Positions 8,465 through 17,260 are shown, counted from the stretch's first letter. The stretch: 64,000 nucleotides of DNA from Cohnella caldifontis (GCF_029360585.1 NZ_JAQZSJ010000003.1:248001-312000), one strand, 5' to 3'. Notes: generated by a model not told the origin, from the letters alone. Numbers and translations are program-made.

Positions 8465-9480
8465 GTCCCGATTGCCGTCTCCGCAAGGATTTCGTAGGAG
8501 CGGAGGCGGGCTTCGTGGTCATATGTTTGGCAGGTGACGATGATCTCGTCGGCCTTCGTCTCGGCCCAGATTTCCGGAAGCTTCCGGCGGATCGTCTCCC
8601 GGTCGCCGATGATCGCGTACCGCAGCATGGACTGCACCATCGCTTTCTCCTGCTCGGTCCACAAGCCGTCCATGCTGTCCACCGGAGGCTGCAGCTGACC
8701 CGAGCGGCCGCGGACGATGTTCAGGAACTGTTGATAGGAGGAGGTCGCCAGGCGATGCGCTTCTTCCTCCGTGTCGGCGGCAATTACGTTCATCCCGATC
8801 ATGACGTACGGCTTTTCCAACGCCTCGGAAGGCTTGAAGCCGCTGCGGTAAAGCTCCAGCGCGGGGAGCAGGTATTCCGGGGCGAAATGGCTGGCGAACG
8901 CGAACGGCAGCCCGAGATGCGCCGCAAGCTGCGCGCTGTACCCGCTCGAGCCGAGCAGCCAGATCGGGATGCTCAAGCCTTCGCCCGGCACGGCCCGAAC
9001 GCCCGGGGTATAGGGTCCCATCGATGGATCGAAATAGGCGCGGAGCTCATGCAGCAGCTCCGGGAAGTCGTCGCCTCCCGTACCCAGGTTGCGCCGCAGC
9101 GCCCGTGCCGTCCGCATGTCCGAACCCGGCGCCCGGCCGAGTCCGAGATCGATGCGGCCCGGGAACAAAGATTCCAGCGTGCCGAATTGCTCGGCGATGA
9201 CGAGCGGCGCATGGTTCGGCAGCATGATGCCGCCGGAGCCGACGCGGATTTTCTCCGTGACCGCCGCCACTTGGCCGATGACGAGGGAAGTCGCCGAGCT
9301 GGCGATCCCCGGCATGTTGTGGTGTTCCGCCAGCCAATAGCGGCGGTACCCCCACCGCTCGGCGCGGCGGGCGAGATCAAGCGTGCGGCGCAAAGCTACG
9401 GCCGCGGTTCCTCCCGCGACGATCGGAGCCAGGTCCAGCACGGACAAAGTAATATCGGGCATCGTATCGGATTCGGACAT
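8461..9480 (-). CDS. luciferase-like (LLM class) flavin-dependent oxidoreductase
   Basis: This 339-residue protein is of the bacterial-luciferase TIM-barrel fold. Hallmarks of the MsnO8/YhbW-like group are '[14 protein letters not shown]' near the N-terminus, '[18 protein letters not shown]' in the flavin/F420-binding region, '[13 protein letters not shown]', '[12 protein letters not shown]' and '[13 protein letters not shown]'. The ATG at 9480 is preferred because AAGGAG lies 8 bases upstream; a second ATG two codons earlier (9486) sits too close to that site. The substrate cannot be told. It lies downstream of an efflux pair on the same strand, with a 145-base gap, so it may have its own promoter. 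Confidence 0.88.
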   Translation of the reverse strand: MSESDTMPDITLSVLDLAPIVAGGTAAVALRRTLDLARRAERWGYRRYWLAEHHNMPGIASSATSLVIGQVAAVTEKIRVGSGGIMLPNHAPLVIAEQFGTLESLFPGRIDLGLGRAPGSDMRTARALRRNLGTGGDDFPELLHELRAYFDPSMGPYTPGVRAVPGEGLSIPIWLLGSSGYSAQLAAHLGLPFAFASHFAPEYLLPALELYRSGFKPSEALEKPYVMIGMNVIAADTEEEAHRLATSSYQQFLNIVRGRSGQLQPPVDSMDGLWTEQEKAMVQSMLRYAIIGDRETIRRKLPEIWAETKADEIIVTCQTYDHEARLRSYEILAETAIGT

Positions 9481-9554
9481 CTTCATCTCTCCTTCCGTTC
9501 AGCGCTGCAAATCGTAGGAGCCCGACCGCACGCGCTGGCGGAGTCGGGCGAACT

Positions 9555-9566
9555 TGGTACTTACCA
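9555..9566. promoter_or_regulatory. Candidate operator TGGTA-CT-TACCA
   Basis: A perfect 5-base inverted repeat with a 2-base centre lies in the gap between the efflux gene and the flavoprotein gene. It could be a half-site pair for a MarR/HxlR-type regulator, but no such gene is adjacent. Position and symmetry are the only evidence. Confidence 0.25.
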
Positions 9567-9625
9567 TCCTACGCCTGCGGAAGCCGAAGATCAATGCCCG
9601 GAGAAACGCGCCTGCCCCCGAAGGT

Positions 9626-11158
9626 TCATCGGGAAGGCTTCGTCCGGTTTTTGGAGCGGGAAAGGAACAGGGAGAAGAACAGGCCGATCGCCGTGATGAC
9701 CGTCGAGACGACGAACGCGTCGTTGATGCCGCCGATCGTCGATTCCACCGTTGCGAGGCCGCCGAGGATGCTGCCCGCATACGCGGCTGCCATATCGGAA
9801 GGAAGGCCGGTCAACGCGGCGATGCCGGTCTGGAAAGCGGCGACGTTGTCGGCCGCGATCGGGTTGCTGCTCGTCATCGTGCTGGCGTAGGCCGCGTAAT
9901 GTTCGTTCGTCCGGGACGACATCACGGTCACGAGCAAGGCGGTGCCGAACGAGGCCGCCACTTGGCGCAGCGTATTGGAGGCGGCCGTCCCGTGCCCTTT
10001 GAGCGCCGGAGGCAGGGCGTTCAGCCCCGCGGTCATGATCGTCATCATGATGAATGAGACGCCGAAGCTGCGGAGCGCGTAAAGCAGAAGAAGATGATCG
10101 TAACTGGACGCGGATGTCAATTGGGCGAACTGGTAGGTGGTGATCGTGGTGATCGTCAGCCCGATCAGCGCGAGCGGGCGAACCCCGAATTTGTCGAACA
10201 GGATGCCCGATATCGGGGACATGACCCCCATGAGCAATGCGCCGGGCAGAAGCAGCAGTCCGGAATCCAGCGCCGAGTACCCCCGGATATTCTGGACGTA
10301 AATGGGAAGCAGCAGCATCGCGCCGAACATGGCCATGTTGACGATCATGCCGACCAGATTCGTCATGGAGAAAATATACGATCGGAACACGCGCAAATTG
10401 AGAAGCGGCGTATCGGCGGTCAGCTGCCGGATCACGAAGAAGATCAGGAACACGACGCCGGCGATGATCGTGAGGATGACGACATCGTCGCCCCAGCCTC
10501 GGCTGCCGGCTTCGCTAAGGCCGTAAAGCAACGATCCGAACCCGGCCGTGGACAGGATCGCCCCGAACCAGTCCAATGTCGGATGGGTCAGCTTCAGCAC
10601 GTTAGGCAGGTAACGGAACGTGAGCGCGACCGCAATGACGCCGAGCGGCACCATGATCAGGAACAGCACCCGCCAGGAGGCGTGTTCGATCATGTAACCG
10701 GCGAAAGTAGGTCCCAGCGCGGGAGCGAACATCATGGCGACGCCCATGAGGCCCATCGCTTTGCCCATCTGTTCTTGAGGGAAAATCCTCAGGAAAATAT
10801 TGGTGACGAGCGGCATCATGACGCCGGCTCCGACCGCTTGAACCAGGCGTCCGACGAGCACGAGCGCGAAGGAGGGACCGATGCCGCAGATGAGGGAACC
10901 GGCGGTGAACATCCCCATCGCCGAAGCGAAGAGCAGGCGCGTAGGGACGGATTCCGAGAGGAAGGCGCTGATCGGGATCATGACCGCGTTCGCCAGCATG
11001 TAACCGGTGGACACCCATTCGACTGTCGTGGTGGAGACGTTCAGATCCGTCATCATATGCGGGATCGCCACGTTGACCATCGTCTGGTTCAGGATGGCGA
11101 TGAACATGCCGGCGATCAGCACCGCTACCGTCGGAACGAGGCTGTGACGTTCTTCCAT
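9626..11158 (-). CDS. DHA2-family MFS efflux transporter (EmrB/QacA type)
   Basis: This 510-residue protein has about 14 transmembrane segments. The N-terminal 'IAGMFIAILNQTMVNVAIPHM' and 'GRLVQAVGAGVMMPL' (motif C region) and 'ALGPTFAGYM' are typical of the DHA2 drug:proton antiporters. The ATG at 11158 follows AAGGAGG. The membrane-fusion gene ends 12 bases upstream, so the two form an EmrA-EmrB-like pair that would export small hydrophobic compounds. In a Gram-positive cell the fusion protein would reach into the wall rather than to an outer membrane. Substrate unknown. Confidence 0.9.
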   Translation of the reverse strand: MEERHSLVPTVAVLIAGMFIAILNQTMVNVAIPHMMTDLNVSTTTVEWVSTGYMLANAVMIPISAFLSESVPTRLLFASAMGMFTAGSLICGIGPSFALVLVGRLVQAVGAGVMMPLVTNIFLRIFPQEQMGKAMGLMGVAMMFAPALGPTFAGYMIEHASWRVLFLIMVPLGVIAVALTFRYLPNVLKLTHPTLDWFGAILSTAGFGSLLYGLSEAGSRGWGDDVVILTIIAGVVFLIFFVIRQLTADTPLLNLRVFRSYIFSMTNLVGMIVNMAMFGAMLLLPIYVQNIRGYSALDSGLLLLPGALLMGVMSPISGILFDKFGVRPLALIGLTITTITTYQFAQLTSASSYDHLLLLYALRSFGVSFIMMTIMTAGLNALPPALKGHGTAASNTLRQVAASFGTALLVTVMSSRTNEHYAAYASTMTSSNPIAADNVAAFQTGIAALTGLPSDMAAAYAGSILGGLATVESTIGGINDAFVVSTVITAIGLFFSLFLSRSKNRTKPSR

Positions 11159-11170
11159 CGGACAGCCTCC

Positions 11171-11809
11171 TTATTTGTGGATTCGGATCCGCGCGTTCAT
11201 GCCGGGCAGCAGTCCGACCCCCCGGTAGTTGTCGATGGTGACGGTCACCGGAATGACCTGCGTCACCTTGGTATAGTTGGACGAGGTGTTGGAAGCCGGC
11301 AGCAGGGAGAAGGTGCCGGCCGTCGCCAGCCCGATCTGCGATATTTTGCCGGTCAGCGTCGTCCCGGGGTACGCATCTACGTAAACGTCTACGACCTGAT
11401 CCGCTTTGACGTCCCGGATGCGCGTTTCTTTAATGTTGGCCGTCACCCACAAGCTGTCCAAGTCGTACGTGCGGGCGAGCGGGGTTCCCGCCCCAACGAT
11501 CGATCCGACGACGGCGCTCTGTTGAACGACCGTTCCTTTGACGGACGCCGTAATGTTGGTCGTGCCGGCAGGGGTGCGCACCGCTCCGACCCTTTGGCCG
11601 GGGGTGAACGTTTGGCCGACCGCGCCGGTCCAATCGGACAGCACGCCGTCGGCGGGGGCGGCGATCGATACCGCCTGGCCGTCGACGCGCGCGTTGTCGG
11701 TGGAAATGTAGTTGACCGACTGCATGTAGTAATAGACCGCAGCGCCGCCGCCGGCTACGATGAGCAGAATGACGAGCACGTTGATCAGCACGAGATTGGA
11801 ACTCTTCAT
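11171..11809 (-). CDS. HlyD/EmrA-type membrane fusion (adaptor) protein, short form
   Basis: This 212-residue protein has one N-terminal membrane anchor (about residues 4-26) followed by the split barrel-sandwich domain '[19 protein letters not shown]...GQTFTPGQ' and '[21 protein letters not shown]', then a beta-barrel ending '[11 protein letters not shown]'. The coiled-coil hairpin of long EmrA proteins is missing, as in other short Bacillota versions. Start 11809 has AAAGGA upstream; an upstream extension of the frame is not supported. It is the first gene of the efflux pair and is divergent from the flavodoxin gene. Confidence 0.85.
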   Translation of the reverse strand: MKSSNLVLINVLVILLIVAGGGAAVYYYMQSVNYISTDNARVDGQAVSIAAPADGVLSDWTGAVGQTFTPGQRVGAVRTPAGTTNITASVKGTVVQQSAVVGSIVGAGTPLARTYDLDSLWVTANIKETRIRDVKADQVVDVYVDAYPGTTLTGKISQIGLATAGTFSLLPASNTSSNYTKVTQVIPVTVTIDNYRGVGLLPGMNARIRIHK

Positions 11810-11946
11810 GGCAGGTATCCTTTCCTTGCCCAAAGTTTTGGATTTTGCCGCATGAGGAAAGTATGGGGAGCGGCTGGGCGGAATATTCGGCGGCAACGGG
11901 GGCAAAGGTATGGAAAACGGCGGATACTGCAGAGGTGTCGAGGACG

Positions 11947-12498
11947 ATGAACATTTACGTGGTGTATGACAGCGAGGACGGCCACACCGAGGTGCTGGCG
12001 CAGGCAGTCGCGCAGGGCGCGGCGGAATCCGGCGAAGCCGATGTCCATCTGAAAAGCGTGGATCAGGCGGACGTCCGGGAGCTCGAAGGGATGGACGCGA
12101 TCATCTGGGGATGCCCGGGGCATTTCGGCACGATCAGCGCGGGCCTCAAGGCCTGGATCGACAAACTGGGCTATCTGTGGGCCCACGGCAAGCTGGTGAA
12201 CAAGATCGGCGCCGTATTTTGTACGACCGCTACCGAGCATGGCGGCATCGAAATGACGCTGATCAATCTGATCACGCCCATGCTCCACCATGGGATGATC
12301 ATCGTCGGCTTGCCCGCCAACATTCCCGAAAACGTGCTGTACGGATCCTACTACGGGGTCGGGATCACGTGCAGGCTGGAGGAGTCCCCCGACGATCCTC
12401 CCAATCTCCCGACGGCGGACGATCTGGCGCTCGGCCGGGCTTTAGGCCGCAGAGTGGCCGAAGTGACCTCCCGATTCGCCGGAAAGCGGGGCGGCTGA
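11947..12498 (+). CDS. WrbA-like flavodoxin / NAD(P)H:quinone oxidoreductase
   Basis: This 183-residue flavodoxin-fold protein starts [19 protein letters not shown], where 'DSEDGHTE' is the FMN phosphate loop. '[21 protein letters not shown]' matches the second FMN-binding loop of WrbA proteins, and '[11 protein letters not shown]' the third. The ATG at 11947 is used; the longer frame reaching back to 11845 would overlap the divergent promoter region. It probably reduces quinones by two electrons, avoiding semiquinone stress, and lies divergent from an efflux pair, which fits a detoxification theme (inference). Confidence 0.85.
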   Translation: MNIYVVYDSEDGHTEVLAQAVAQGAAESGEADVHLKSVDQADVRELEGMDAIIWGCPGHFGTISAGLKAWIDKLGYLWAHGKLVNKIGAVFCTTATEHGGIEMTLINLITPMLHHGMIIVGLPANIPENVLYGSYYGVGITCRLEESPDDPPNLPTADDLALGRALGRRVAEVTSRFAGKRGG

Positions 12499-12500
12499 GC

Positions 12501-12953
12501 ATGCCGGTTTATCTTTTCGCGGGAGTCGCCGTGATCGCCCTGATCTTGTTGATCGTGTTCAACGTACGCGCGGCTAACGCCCAAAATCGCGGGGAGACGC
12601 GGAAAACGGGCGCCGAACAAGAGCAGTCTGCCGAGGGCGACCGGCAGGCTGCCGCAAAACCGGAGGCGACGGGCGCGGTTCAGCTTGAACCGGCTCCCGA
12701 GCCCGAACGGGCGTCGACCGTCCCTGCCGAAGCCCCCGTACAGGAGCCCGAACGATCGAAGCCGAGTGTTGCCGCAGCTCCATCGGCCGCCGCCGATCCG
12801 GGCATGAAGGACGTGGATTATCGGCAAGCGATGCGCAGGTGGAGAACGGGAGATTCGGAAGCCCCGCCGAAGAGCCCGGAGCCTGGTTCCACTGACGCCA
12901 ACTACCGGGAAGCGATGCGCAGCTGGAGAAAACCCGCCGATCCGAAGGAATAA
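12501..12953 (+). CDS. small membrane-anchored protein with duplicated YRxAMRxWR motif
   Basis: This 150-residue protein of unknown function begins two bases after the flavodoxin stop. One N-terminal membrane segment (residues 4-21) is followed by a low-complexity linker rich in Ala, Glu and Pro (30-100) and a short basic tail in which the motif YRxAMRxWR occurs twice, at 107-115 and 135-143, each preceded by an Asp-rich turn (DVD, DAN). The repeats are separated by 28 residues. The coupling to the flavodoxin gene suggests co-expression but says little about function. No enzyme domain is visible. Confidence 0.7.
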   Translation: MPVYLFAGVAVIALILLIVFNVRAANAQNRGETRKTGAEQEQSAEGDRQAAAKPEATGAVQLEPAPEPERASTVPAEAPVQEPERSKPSVAAAPSAAADPGMKDVDYRQAMRRWRTGDSEAPPKSPEPGSTDANYREAMRSWRKPADPKE

Positions 12954-12961
12954 TTTCCGGG

Positions 12962-13014
12962 TTGACGTGAAACCAAATGGTTTCGTATAATCAAAAAGGA
13001 AACCAAATGGTTTC
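12962..13014 (+). promoter_or_regulatory. Promoter with two identical ArsR-type operators
   Basis: TTGACG (12962-12967) and TATAAT (12986-12991) are 18 bases apart. The palindrome GAAACCAAATGGTTTC occupies the spacer (12969-12984) and recurs unchanged at 12999-13014, just past the expected start point. The two centres are 30 bases apart, close to three helical turns. The layout is that of an autoregulated SRPBCC-ArsR operon in which repressor dimers block polymerase. Confidence 0.85.
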
Positions 13015-13050
13015 GCAATTTGGAATCATGATTTGGAGGGGACGAAACGA

Positions 13051-13470
13051 ATGAGCAGCACCAAGCTTCCCGATATCCGCCAAACCCAGATTTTGAACGC
13101 GCCGATCGAGAAGGTGTGGAAAGCGGTAACCACGCCGGAAGGATTTTCCGCCTGGTTCATGCCGGGCAACGTGCAGCCGGTCGTCGGCCACGAGTTTCTT
13201 TTGGAAGCCGGGCCGTTCGGACAATCTCCTTGCAAAGTCCTGGAGGTGGAGGCTCCGCGCCGGATGTCGATCGCGTGGGCCAAGGATTGGACCTTGACGT
13301 TCGAGCTGGCCGATCTGGGAGAGGGCCGCACCGAGTTCACGCTGATCCATGGCGGCTGGGACGCGGAGAAGGTCACCGAGTTCGGTCAGCCGCATCCGCA
13401 AGTCCGCGAGCATATGGGCCAAGGCTGGACGGGAATCGGGCGCAAGCTGGCCCAATACGTCGAGGGCTGA
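13051..13470 (+). CDS. SRPBCC (AHSA1-like) domain protein
   Basis: This 139-residue protein starts at 13051 after GGAGGGG. It shows 'TQILNAPIEKVWKAVTTPEGFSAWFMPG' at the N-terminus, the usual AHSA1-like helix-grip start, and a final long helix from 'REHMGQGWTGIGRKLAQYVEG'. The ligand is unknown. It is the first gene of a two-gene operon with an ArsR repressor one base downstream, behind a promoter with twin operators. The gene order is the reverse of the ArsR-SRPBCC pair at the left edge of the window. Confidence 0.85.
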   Translation: MSSTKLPDIRQTQILNAPIEKVWKAVTTPEGFSAWFMPGNVQPVVGHEFLLEAGPFGQSPCKVLEVEAPRRMSIAWAKDWTLTFELADLGEGRTEFTLIHGGWDAEKVTEFGQPHPQVREHMGQGWTGIGRKLAQYVEG

Positions 13471-13471
13471 C

Positions 13472-13807
13472 ATGGCGGACGCTGCGGCGAGAGAGGCGAA
13501 GCACGACGTGTTCCAGGCCGTCGCCGATCCGACCCGGCGCCGGCTGCTCCGCCTGCTGGACGAAGGGGAGAAGCCGGTTACGGCGCTTAGCGGCCATTTC
13601 GCGATGAGCCGTACGGCGGTGTCCAAGCATTTGCGAATTTTGGCCGACGCCGGCCTTGTCAGCGAACGGAAAGTCGGAAGGGAGACCCGATACCGGATGA
13701 ATCCCGATCCGCTGCTGGAGTTGAAGCGATGGCTTTCGTATTTCGAGAAGTACTGGGAAAATCGCATGGCCGCTTTGAAGCGGTACGTGGAGGAAGACGA
13801 GGAATGA
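13472..13807 (+). CDS. ArsR-family transcriptional repressor
   Basis: This 111-residue winged-helix protein has 'FQAVADPTRRRLLRLL' (helix 1-2), the recognition unit 'LSGHFAMSRTAVSKHLRIL', the wing 'GLVSERKVGRETRYRMN' and a C-terminal dimer helix. There are no cysteines, so it is not a metal sensor of the ArsR/SmtB metal-binding classes. It overlaps the expected translational coupling zone of the SRPBCC gene (one-base gap). It very likely binds the two GAAACC-N4-GGTTTC palindromes upstream (inference from position and symmetry). Confidence 0.9.
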   Translation: MADAAAREAKHDVFQAVADPTRRRLLRLLDEGEKPVTALSGHFAMSRTAVSKHLRILADAGLVSERKVGRETRYRMNPDPLLELKRWLSYFEKYWENRMAALKRYVEEDEE

Positions 13808-13858
13808 CCGTAGTAAAGCTCGCTGATTGCCTTGAGGCATCATGCGGGCCTTTCTGCG

Positions 13859-14629
13859 TTAGAGGCCGCTCCAAACGCCAGAACCGGCCGTATTCAGGCT
13901 CCAGGAGTTTCGATCTTGGGCAACCGTATAAACGCCATCCTCCGATAGGGTCCACGACATTCCGCCGTGATTCCCTGTAGGCAAATCCGCCATGGGCGTC
14001 CAATGATCGCCTCCATCATCCGTTACATAGAGGAGTGAGGACCCCGGCTCCGGTTTCGTCACCAGAATGCCTTCGTCCCCGGTGATGAACAGGGGCGGAA
14101 AAACATACAGCTCGGATTCCCGGAATTCGGGCGGTATCCGCATCGGCACCTCTTCCCAAGTGAAGCCCCCGTCATGGGTGGCGAACAAACCGACTTTTCC
14201 TTCCCATGGCGCGTTGGTCGTGATCCAGCCTTTCGTTTCGCTGACGAACACGATGCCGGATTTCACCCCGCCCGGCACGGTGCTTCCCTCTTGTCCCCCG
14301 TTCGCGATTTCCGTCCAGGTCTGTCCCCCGTCCGATGTTCGGTACAAAATCAAATCCTCGCGGAACATTCCGTCAAACAGATATTCGGCTTTCCATCCGA
14401 GCTTGTCGTCTAGGTAAATGATTTTCTCTCGCTGGTTCACCGGTTCTTCCGATTGCGGTTCGTCATCATGAAGGTGAACCGTTTGCGCTCGTTCCGCGGT
14501 TTGACTGCCGGCACTCGCCTCCGCGCGGAGCGGAGACGCTTCGCCGGATCCGGTCGGGCGGGTAACGCACCCGGATAACAGAAACGTCATCGCCGATATC
14601 CATACCAGGATCAAGGTTCCTCTATTCAT
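13859..14629 (-). CDS. secreted lipoprotein with Asp-box (BNR/sialidase-like) repeats
   Basis: This 256-residue protein has a lipoprotein signal ending LLSGC and a mature part with three Asp-box motifs (T-S/H/D-DGG-x-x-W): 'TSDGGQTW', 'THDGGFTW' and 'TDDGGDHW'. Such boxes cap the blades of beta-propellers of the YCF48/sortilin/sialidase type. None of the sialidase catalytic residues can be recognised, so an enzymatic role is unlikely. Start 14629 has GGAGAG upstream. It is on the same strand as the lipoprotein, anti-sigma and sigma genes but is separated by a terminator at 14705-14762. Confidence 0.78.
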   Translation of the reverse strand: MNRGTLILVWISAMTFLLSGCVTRPTGSGEASPLRAEASAGSQTAERAQTVHLHDDEPQSEEPVNQREKIIYLDDKLGWKAEYLFDGMFREDLILYRTSDGGQTWTEIANGGQEGSTVPGGVKSGIVFVSETKGWITTNAPWEGKVGLFATHDGGFTWEEVPMRIPPEFRESELYVFPPLFITGDEGILVTKPEPGSSLLYVTDDGGDHWTPMADLPTGNHGGMSWTLSEDGVYTVAQDRNSWSLNTAGSGVWSGL

Positions 14630-14704
14630 CGGGTTCTCTCCTTGGCCGGTTCGATTCCTCGATTCATTGGACGGCAATACGCGATTCCAAGTTGAATGTT
14701 GCCG

Positions 14705-14762
14705 CAAAATAAAAGGCCCCCTCGAGCGGGCCCGATTCTCAGGCACCGATTCGAGGGGGTTG
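14705..14762 (-). terminator. Terminator after the 180-residue lipoprotein gene
   Basis: On the minus strand CCCCCTCGA pairs with TCGAGGGGG over a 30-base loop and is followed by CCTTTTATTTT. It closes the sigma/anti-sigma/lipoprotein transcript. Confidence 0.75.
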
Positions 14763-14769
14763 CCGCAGG

Positions 14770-15312
14770 TCACTTCGCCGCGGCAACGGCCGTCTTAGCG
14801 ATGGCGAGAGTTTCCTCTTCCTTGACTTGCTTGGCGTCGAAATGAAGGTCGTAGACCGCATTCTGTTCGGGGAGGAAGAAATAGTAGTGCAGCTCTTCGC
14901 GGGTTTCGTCTTCACCTTGACCTTCCAGGTTCAGCTTGGCGAAGGTCGCCTTGACCGGCAGATCCTTCCGCTCGGTTTGGGCTTCCACGACGGCACCGTT
15001 GGGCAGCAGCCCTTCCAAGGTATCGGAGTAGCCCAGGCCGTCGAGGCCGCCGACCGGCGTGCCGTTCGACTGAAACGCGAAGGATTCCTCTCCTTCTTGG
15101 ATCGTCCAAGCCTTCGGCAACTGGAAAGAGATATGCGCGGCCTTCAGAGGGTGGCCGGTTTCCTCCGGCTTCTCCGGGGAAGGCGAAGCCGCGGACGCCG
15201 ACTCGGCCGGGGATGCCGAAGGGGAGGTAGTTCCCCCGTCGTTTTGGGCGGTGCCGCAGGCCGCGATCGCGAGCAGGGCGCCCGCGGCGATCAGGATCAT
15301 CCATCGTTTCAT
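14770..15312 (-). CDS. lipoprotein of unknown function
   Basis: This 180-residue protein has signal peptide and lipobox 'LLAIAAC', a Ser/Pro/Ala/Glu-rich linker (residues 20-52) and a compact C-terminal domain (55-180) with 'ISFQLPKAWTIQEGEES' and 'YYFFLPEQNAVYDLHFD', reminiscent of PsbP/Mog1-like lipoprotein domains; that likeness is weak. It starts 17 bases after the end of the anti-sigma gene, so it is probably the third gene of the sigma-factor operon and may be part of the same surface-sensing or stress response. Confidence 0.75.
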   Translation of the reverse strand: MKRWMILIAAGALLAIAACGTAQNDGGTTSPSASPAESASAASPSPEKPEETGHPLKAAHISFQLPKAWTIQEGEESFAFQSNGTPVGGLDGLGYSDTLEGLLPNGAVVEAQTERKDLPVKATFAKLNLEGQGEDETREELHYYFFLPEQNAVYDLHFDAKQVKEEETLAIAKTAVAAAK

Positions 15313-15328
15313 GTTTTCAGGTCCTCTC

Positions 15329-16690
15329 CTAGCGGTAAGCGATTTGCAATTCTTGAAGCGTAAAATGCGGGCCTTTCTCTTCGACGGAGCTGCGGGTGAA
15401 CAAAATGCGGCTGCCGTCGGGCGACCAGGTCGGCTGCTCGTCGGACGTCATGCCGCTGATGACGTATCGCGCAGCAGCTTCGCCCCTGCTGTCCGATTCC
15501 TTCAGCATTCCCTCCACCAGCTCCTCGGGGAACCGGCCTTCCGTCAGCCGGGTTTCGGCGCCGCTCTCCGCGTTCACCGCCCACAGCTCGCGGTACGTCG
15601 CATCGGCTCCGAACGTTTCCTTGCCGTCCGCGTCTTTGCGCAGCGTGCGGTGCTCTGCAATGTCTTTCGCGAACGCCACGAACGGACCTTTCGGCGACCA
15701 CGCGGGGTCGCTGCCGTCGGCCAGCTTGCGGGCGTTTCCGCCGCTAGCGTCCATGACCCAGATCTCGGACTTTCCCGGCTCCCGTTCCGTCGAATAGGCG
15801 AGTTGCGTTCCGTCCCGGGACCACGTCGGCTGCCGGCCGGCCGTAAGCTCGGTCAGATGGCTTCCGTCCGCGTCCACGACGTAAATCTTACGATCGTATA
15901 TAACGCCGGTCTCATCCGACAGCGAAGCGTGCTCGGACGTGAACGCGATGCGCGTTCCGTCCGGCGACCAAACGGGTTCTTCATAAGCCGTGTCAGGGTC
16001 GGCCGGTTTGGCGATTTGCCGGAGGTTGCTCCCGTCTTGGCCGACCACCCATAGTCCCGGGGAAACCGGGCCTTGTTTCGCCGATTCGTACCCGACGAAC
16101 GCTCCGATCGTCCCGTCCGGCGACCAGCTCATATCGCGCATATAGGCGAATTCGAGCGGAAAAGGGGAGGATTGATGGCTTGCCCGGTTCCACAATATCA
16201 CGCGGTCCTCTTGACCGTATGACACCCTATCCGTTCCGCCGACGTACTGGGGTGACAGCGCGTTGTCTTGCCCCAGGTCGGCGACGACGCCGGTGCCGGT
16301 CACCTCGATTTCCGAAGCGCTGGCCTGTTGCCCCCTCCACCACGGGCTGGACAAAAGGGCGGCGACAAGCAACATCGAAGCCGCGGCCGTCCACCAACCT
16401 TTCCGGTTGCGAAAGGCGTTCCGATTCGACCGGGCGGCTCGTACGACGGTCCGGTCCTGCATGTCGGCGGCCGGGGGTTGCACGATTGTCCCCGTTTCCT
16501 CCAGCACCCGCTGCCATCCCCGCTCGGCGAATCCCGGGGACGCCGGCTCGAACGCTCGGGCGGCGCGAATTTGCCGGACCGTCTCCGCCATGGCGGCCAG
16601 CTCCGGATCTTCCTTCAGGGCCAACGCCAGCTCCAGATCGGGTTCTTCGTCGATCAAGGCGGATAGCCGCGATTCCCGTTTGTCTGTCAT
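15329..16690 (-). CDS. transmembrane anti-sigma factor with extracytoplasmic PD40/TolB-like propeller
   Basis: This 453-residue protein has an N-terminal cytoplasmic part (1-95; 'LALALKEDPELAAMAETVRQ', no zinc-binding HxxxCxxC), one membrane segment near 98-117, and an exported beta-propeller with at least four PD40 blades, seen as repeated 'WSPDG' (SWSPDG, VWSPDGTRIAF, TWSRDGTQLAY, AWSPKG, TWSPDGSRILF). Its ATG overlaps the stop of the sigma gene (ATGA), the usual arrangement for sigma and cognate anti-sigma. A propeller as sensory domain on an anti-sigma factor is uncommon; what it senses is unknown. A role as plain TolB-like lipoprotein is excluded by the single central membrane segment. 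Confidence 0.82.
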   Translation of the reverse strand: MTDKRESRLSALIDEEPDLELALALKEDPELAAMAETVRQIRAARAFEPASPGFAERGWQRVLEETGTIVQPPAADMQDRTVVRAARSNRNAFRNRKGWWTAAASMLLVAALLSSPWWRGQQASASEIEVTGTGVVADLGQDNALSPQYVGGTDRVSYGQEDRVILWNRASHQSSPFPLEFAYMRDMSWSPDGTIGAFVGYESAKQGPVSPGLWVVGQDGSNLRQIAKPADPDTAYEEPVWSPDGTRIAFTSEHASLSDETGVIYDRKIYVVDADGSHLTELTAGRQPTWSRDGTQLAYSTEREPGKSEIWVMDASGGNARKLADGSDPAWSPKGPFVAFAKDIAEHRTLRKDADGKETFGADATYRELWAVNAESGAETRLTEGRFPEELVEGMLKESDSRGEAAARYVISGMTSDEQPTWSPDGSRILFTRSSVEEKGPHFTLQELQIAYR

Positions 16691-17190
16691 GTCCGGATCA
16701 CTCCTTCATCGGCTTGGATGCCGAGAGCTTGTTGAATGCTGCGAATGGCGCGGAATTGCAGCGTGCGGACCGAAGTCTCGGTTCGGCCGGTCAACTCCGC
16801 CGTTTCTTTCACCGAGTATCCCTGGATCAGGCGCAGCCGAACGATCAGCCGCTGATCGTCGTTCAAGACGTCCAACGCCTGTCGGATCTGCTCGTTCCGG
16901 ATGTACCGGCTTTCGGGATTGCCCGATCCTTCGTCTCCCAGTACCCGGTCGTCCATGCCGACCGTTCGGGCCCGGCTCTTGTCGCTTCGCCAACGGTCGA
17001 TGATCAGCCGCATCGCCGTCCGCTTGAGCAGGCCGACGATCGGAGCATCGCCATAGTCCTTGCCGCTGCGGATCAGCCGGATGAAGGTTTCCTGGGTCAG
17101 GTCCTCCGCCTCCTGCCTGCCGCCGACTTTGAAGTAGATATATCGATAGATCTCCAGCCAATGATCCTTCCAGACGCTTTCCCAATCCAT
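16687..17190 (-). CDS. ECF RNA polymerase sigma factor
   Basis: This 167-residue protein has region 2 ('WLEIYRYIYFKVGGRQEAEDLTQETFIRLI', residues 11-41) and region 4 ('LNDDQRLIVRLRLIQGYSVKETAELTGRTETSVRTLQFRAIRSIQ', 106-150). The start is at 17190 behind ACGGAGG; the frame is open further back but there is no other good ribosome site. It is the first gene of an operon with the propeller anti-sigma factor and a lipoprotein. A possible autoregulated promoter is noted at 17232-17260. Confidence 0.92.
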   Translation of the reverse strand: MDWESVWKDHWLEIYRYIYFKVGGRQEAEDLTQETFIRLIRSGKDYGDAPIVGLLKRTAMRLIIDRWRSDKSRARTVGMDDRVLGDEGSGNPESRYIRNEQIRQALDVLNDDQRLIVRLRLIQGYSVKETAELTGRTETSVRTLQFRAIRSIQQALGIQADEGVIRT

Positions 17191-17231
17191 GATTTCGATC
17201 CTCCGTGAATAAGAGCCGGCTCTGAACATTG

Positions 17232-17260
17232 TAAACGAGAGGAGGGGCGGTTTCGTTACA
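17232..17260 (-). promoter_or_regulatory. Possible ECF-type promoter of the sigma operon
   Basis: On the minus strand TGTAAC and CGTTTA are 17 bases apart, with GGAACC just upstream; this resembles the TGAAAC-N16-CGTA pattern of Bacillus ECF sigma factors. The spacing and the -10 box are not exact. Confidence 0.3.

Noticed and set aside
10094..11950. 618-codon plus-strand frame opposite the efflux genes
   Set aside because: Antisense shadow of the EmrA/EmrB-like pair, whose products match known families.
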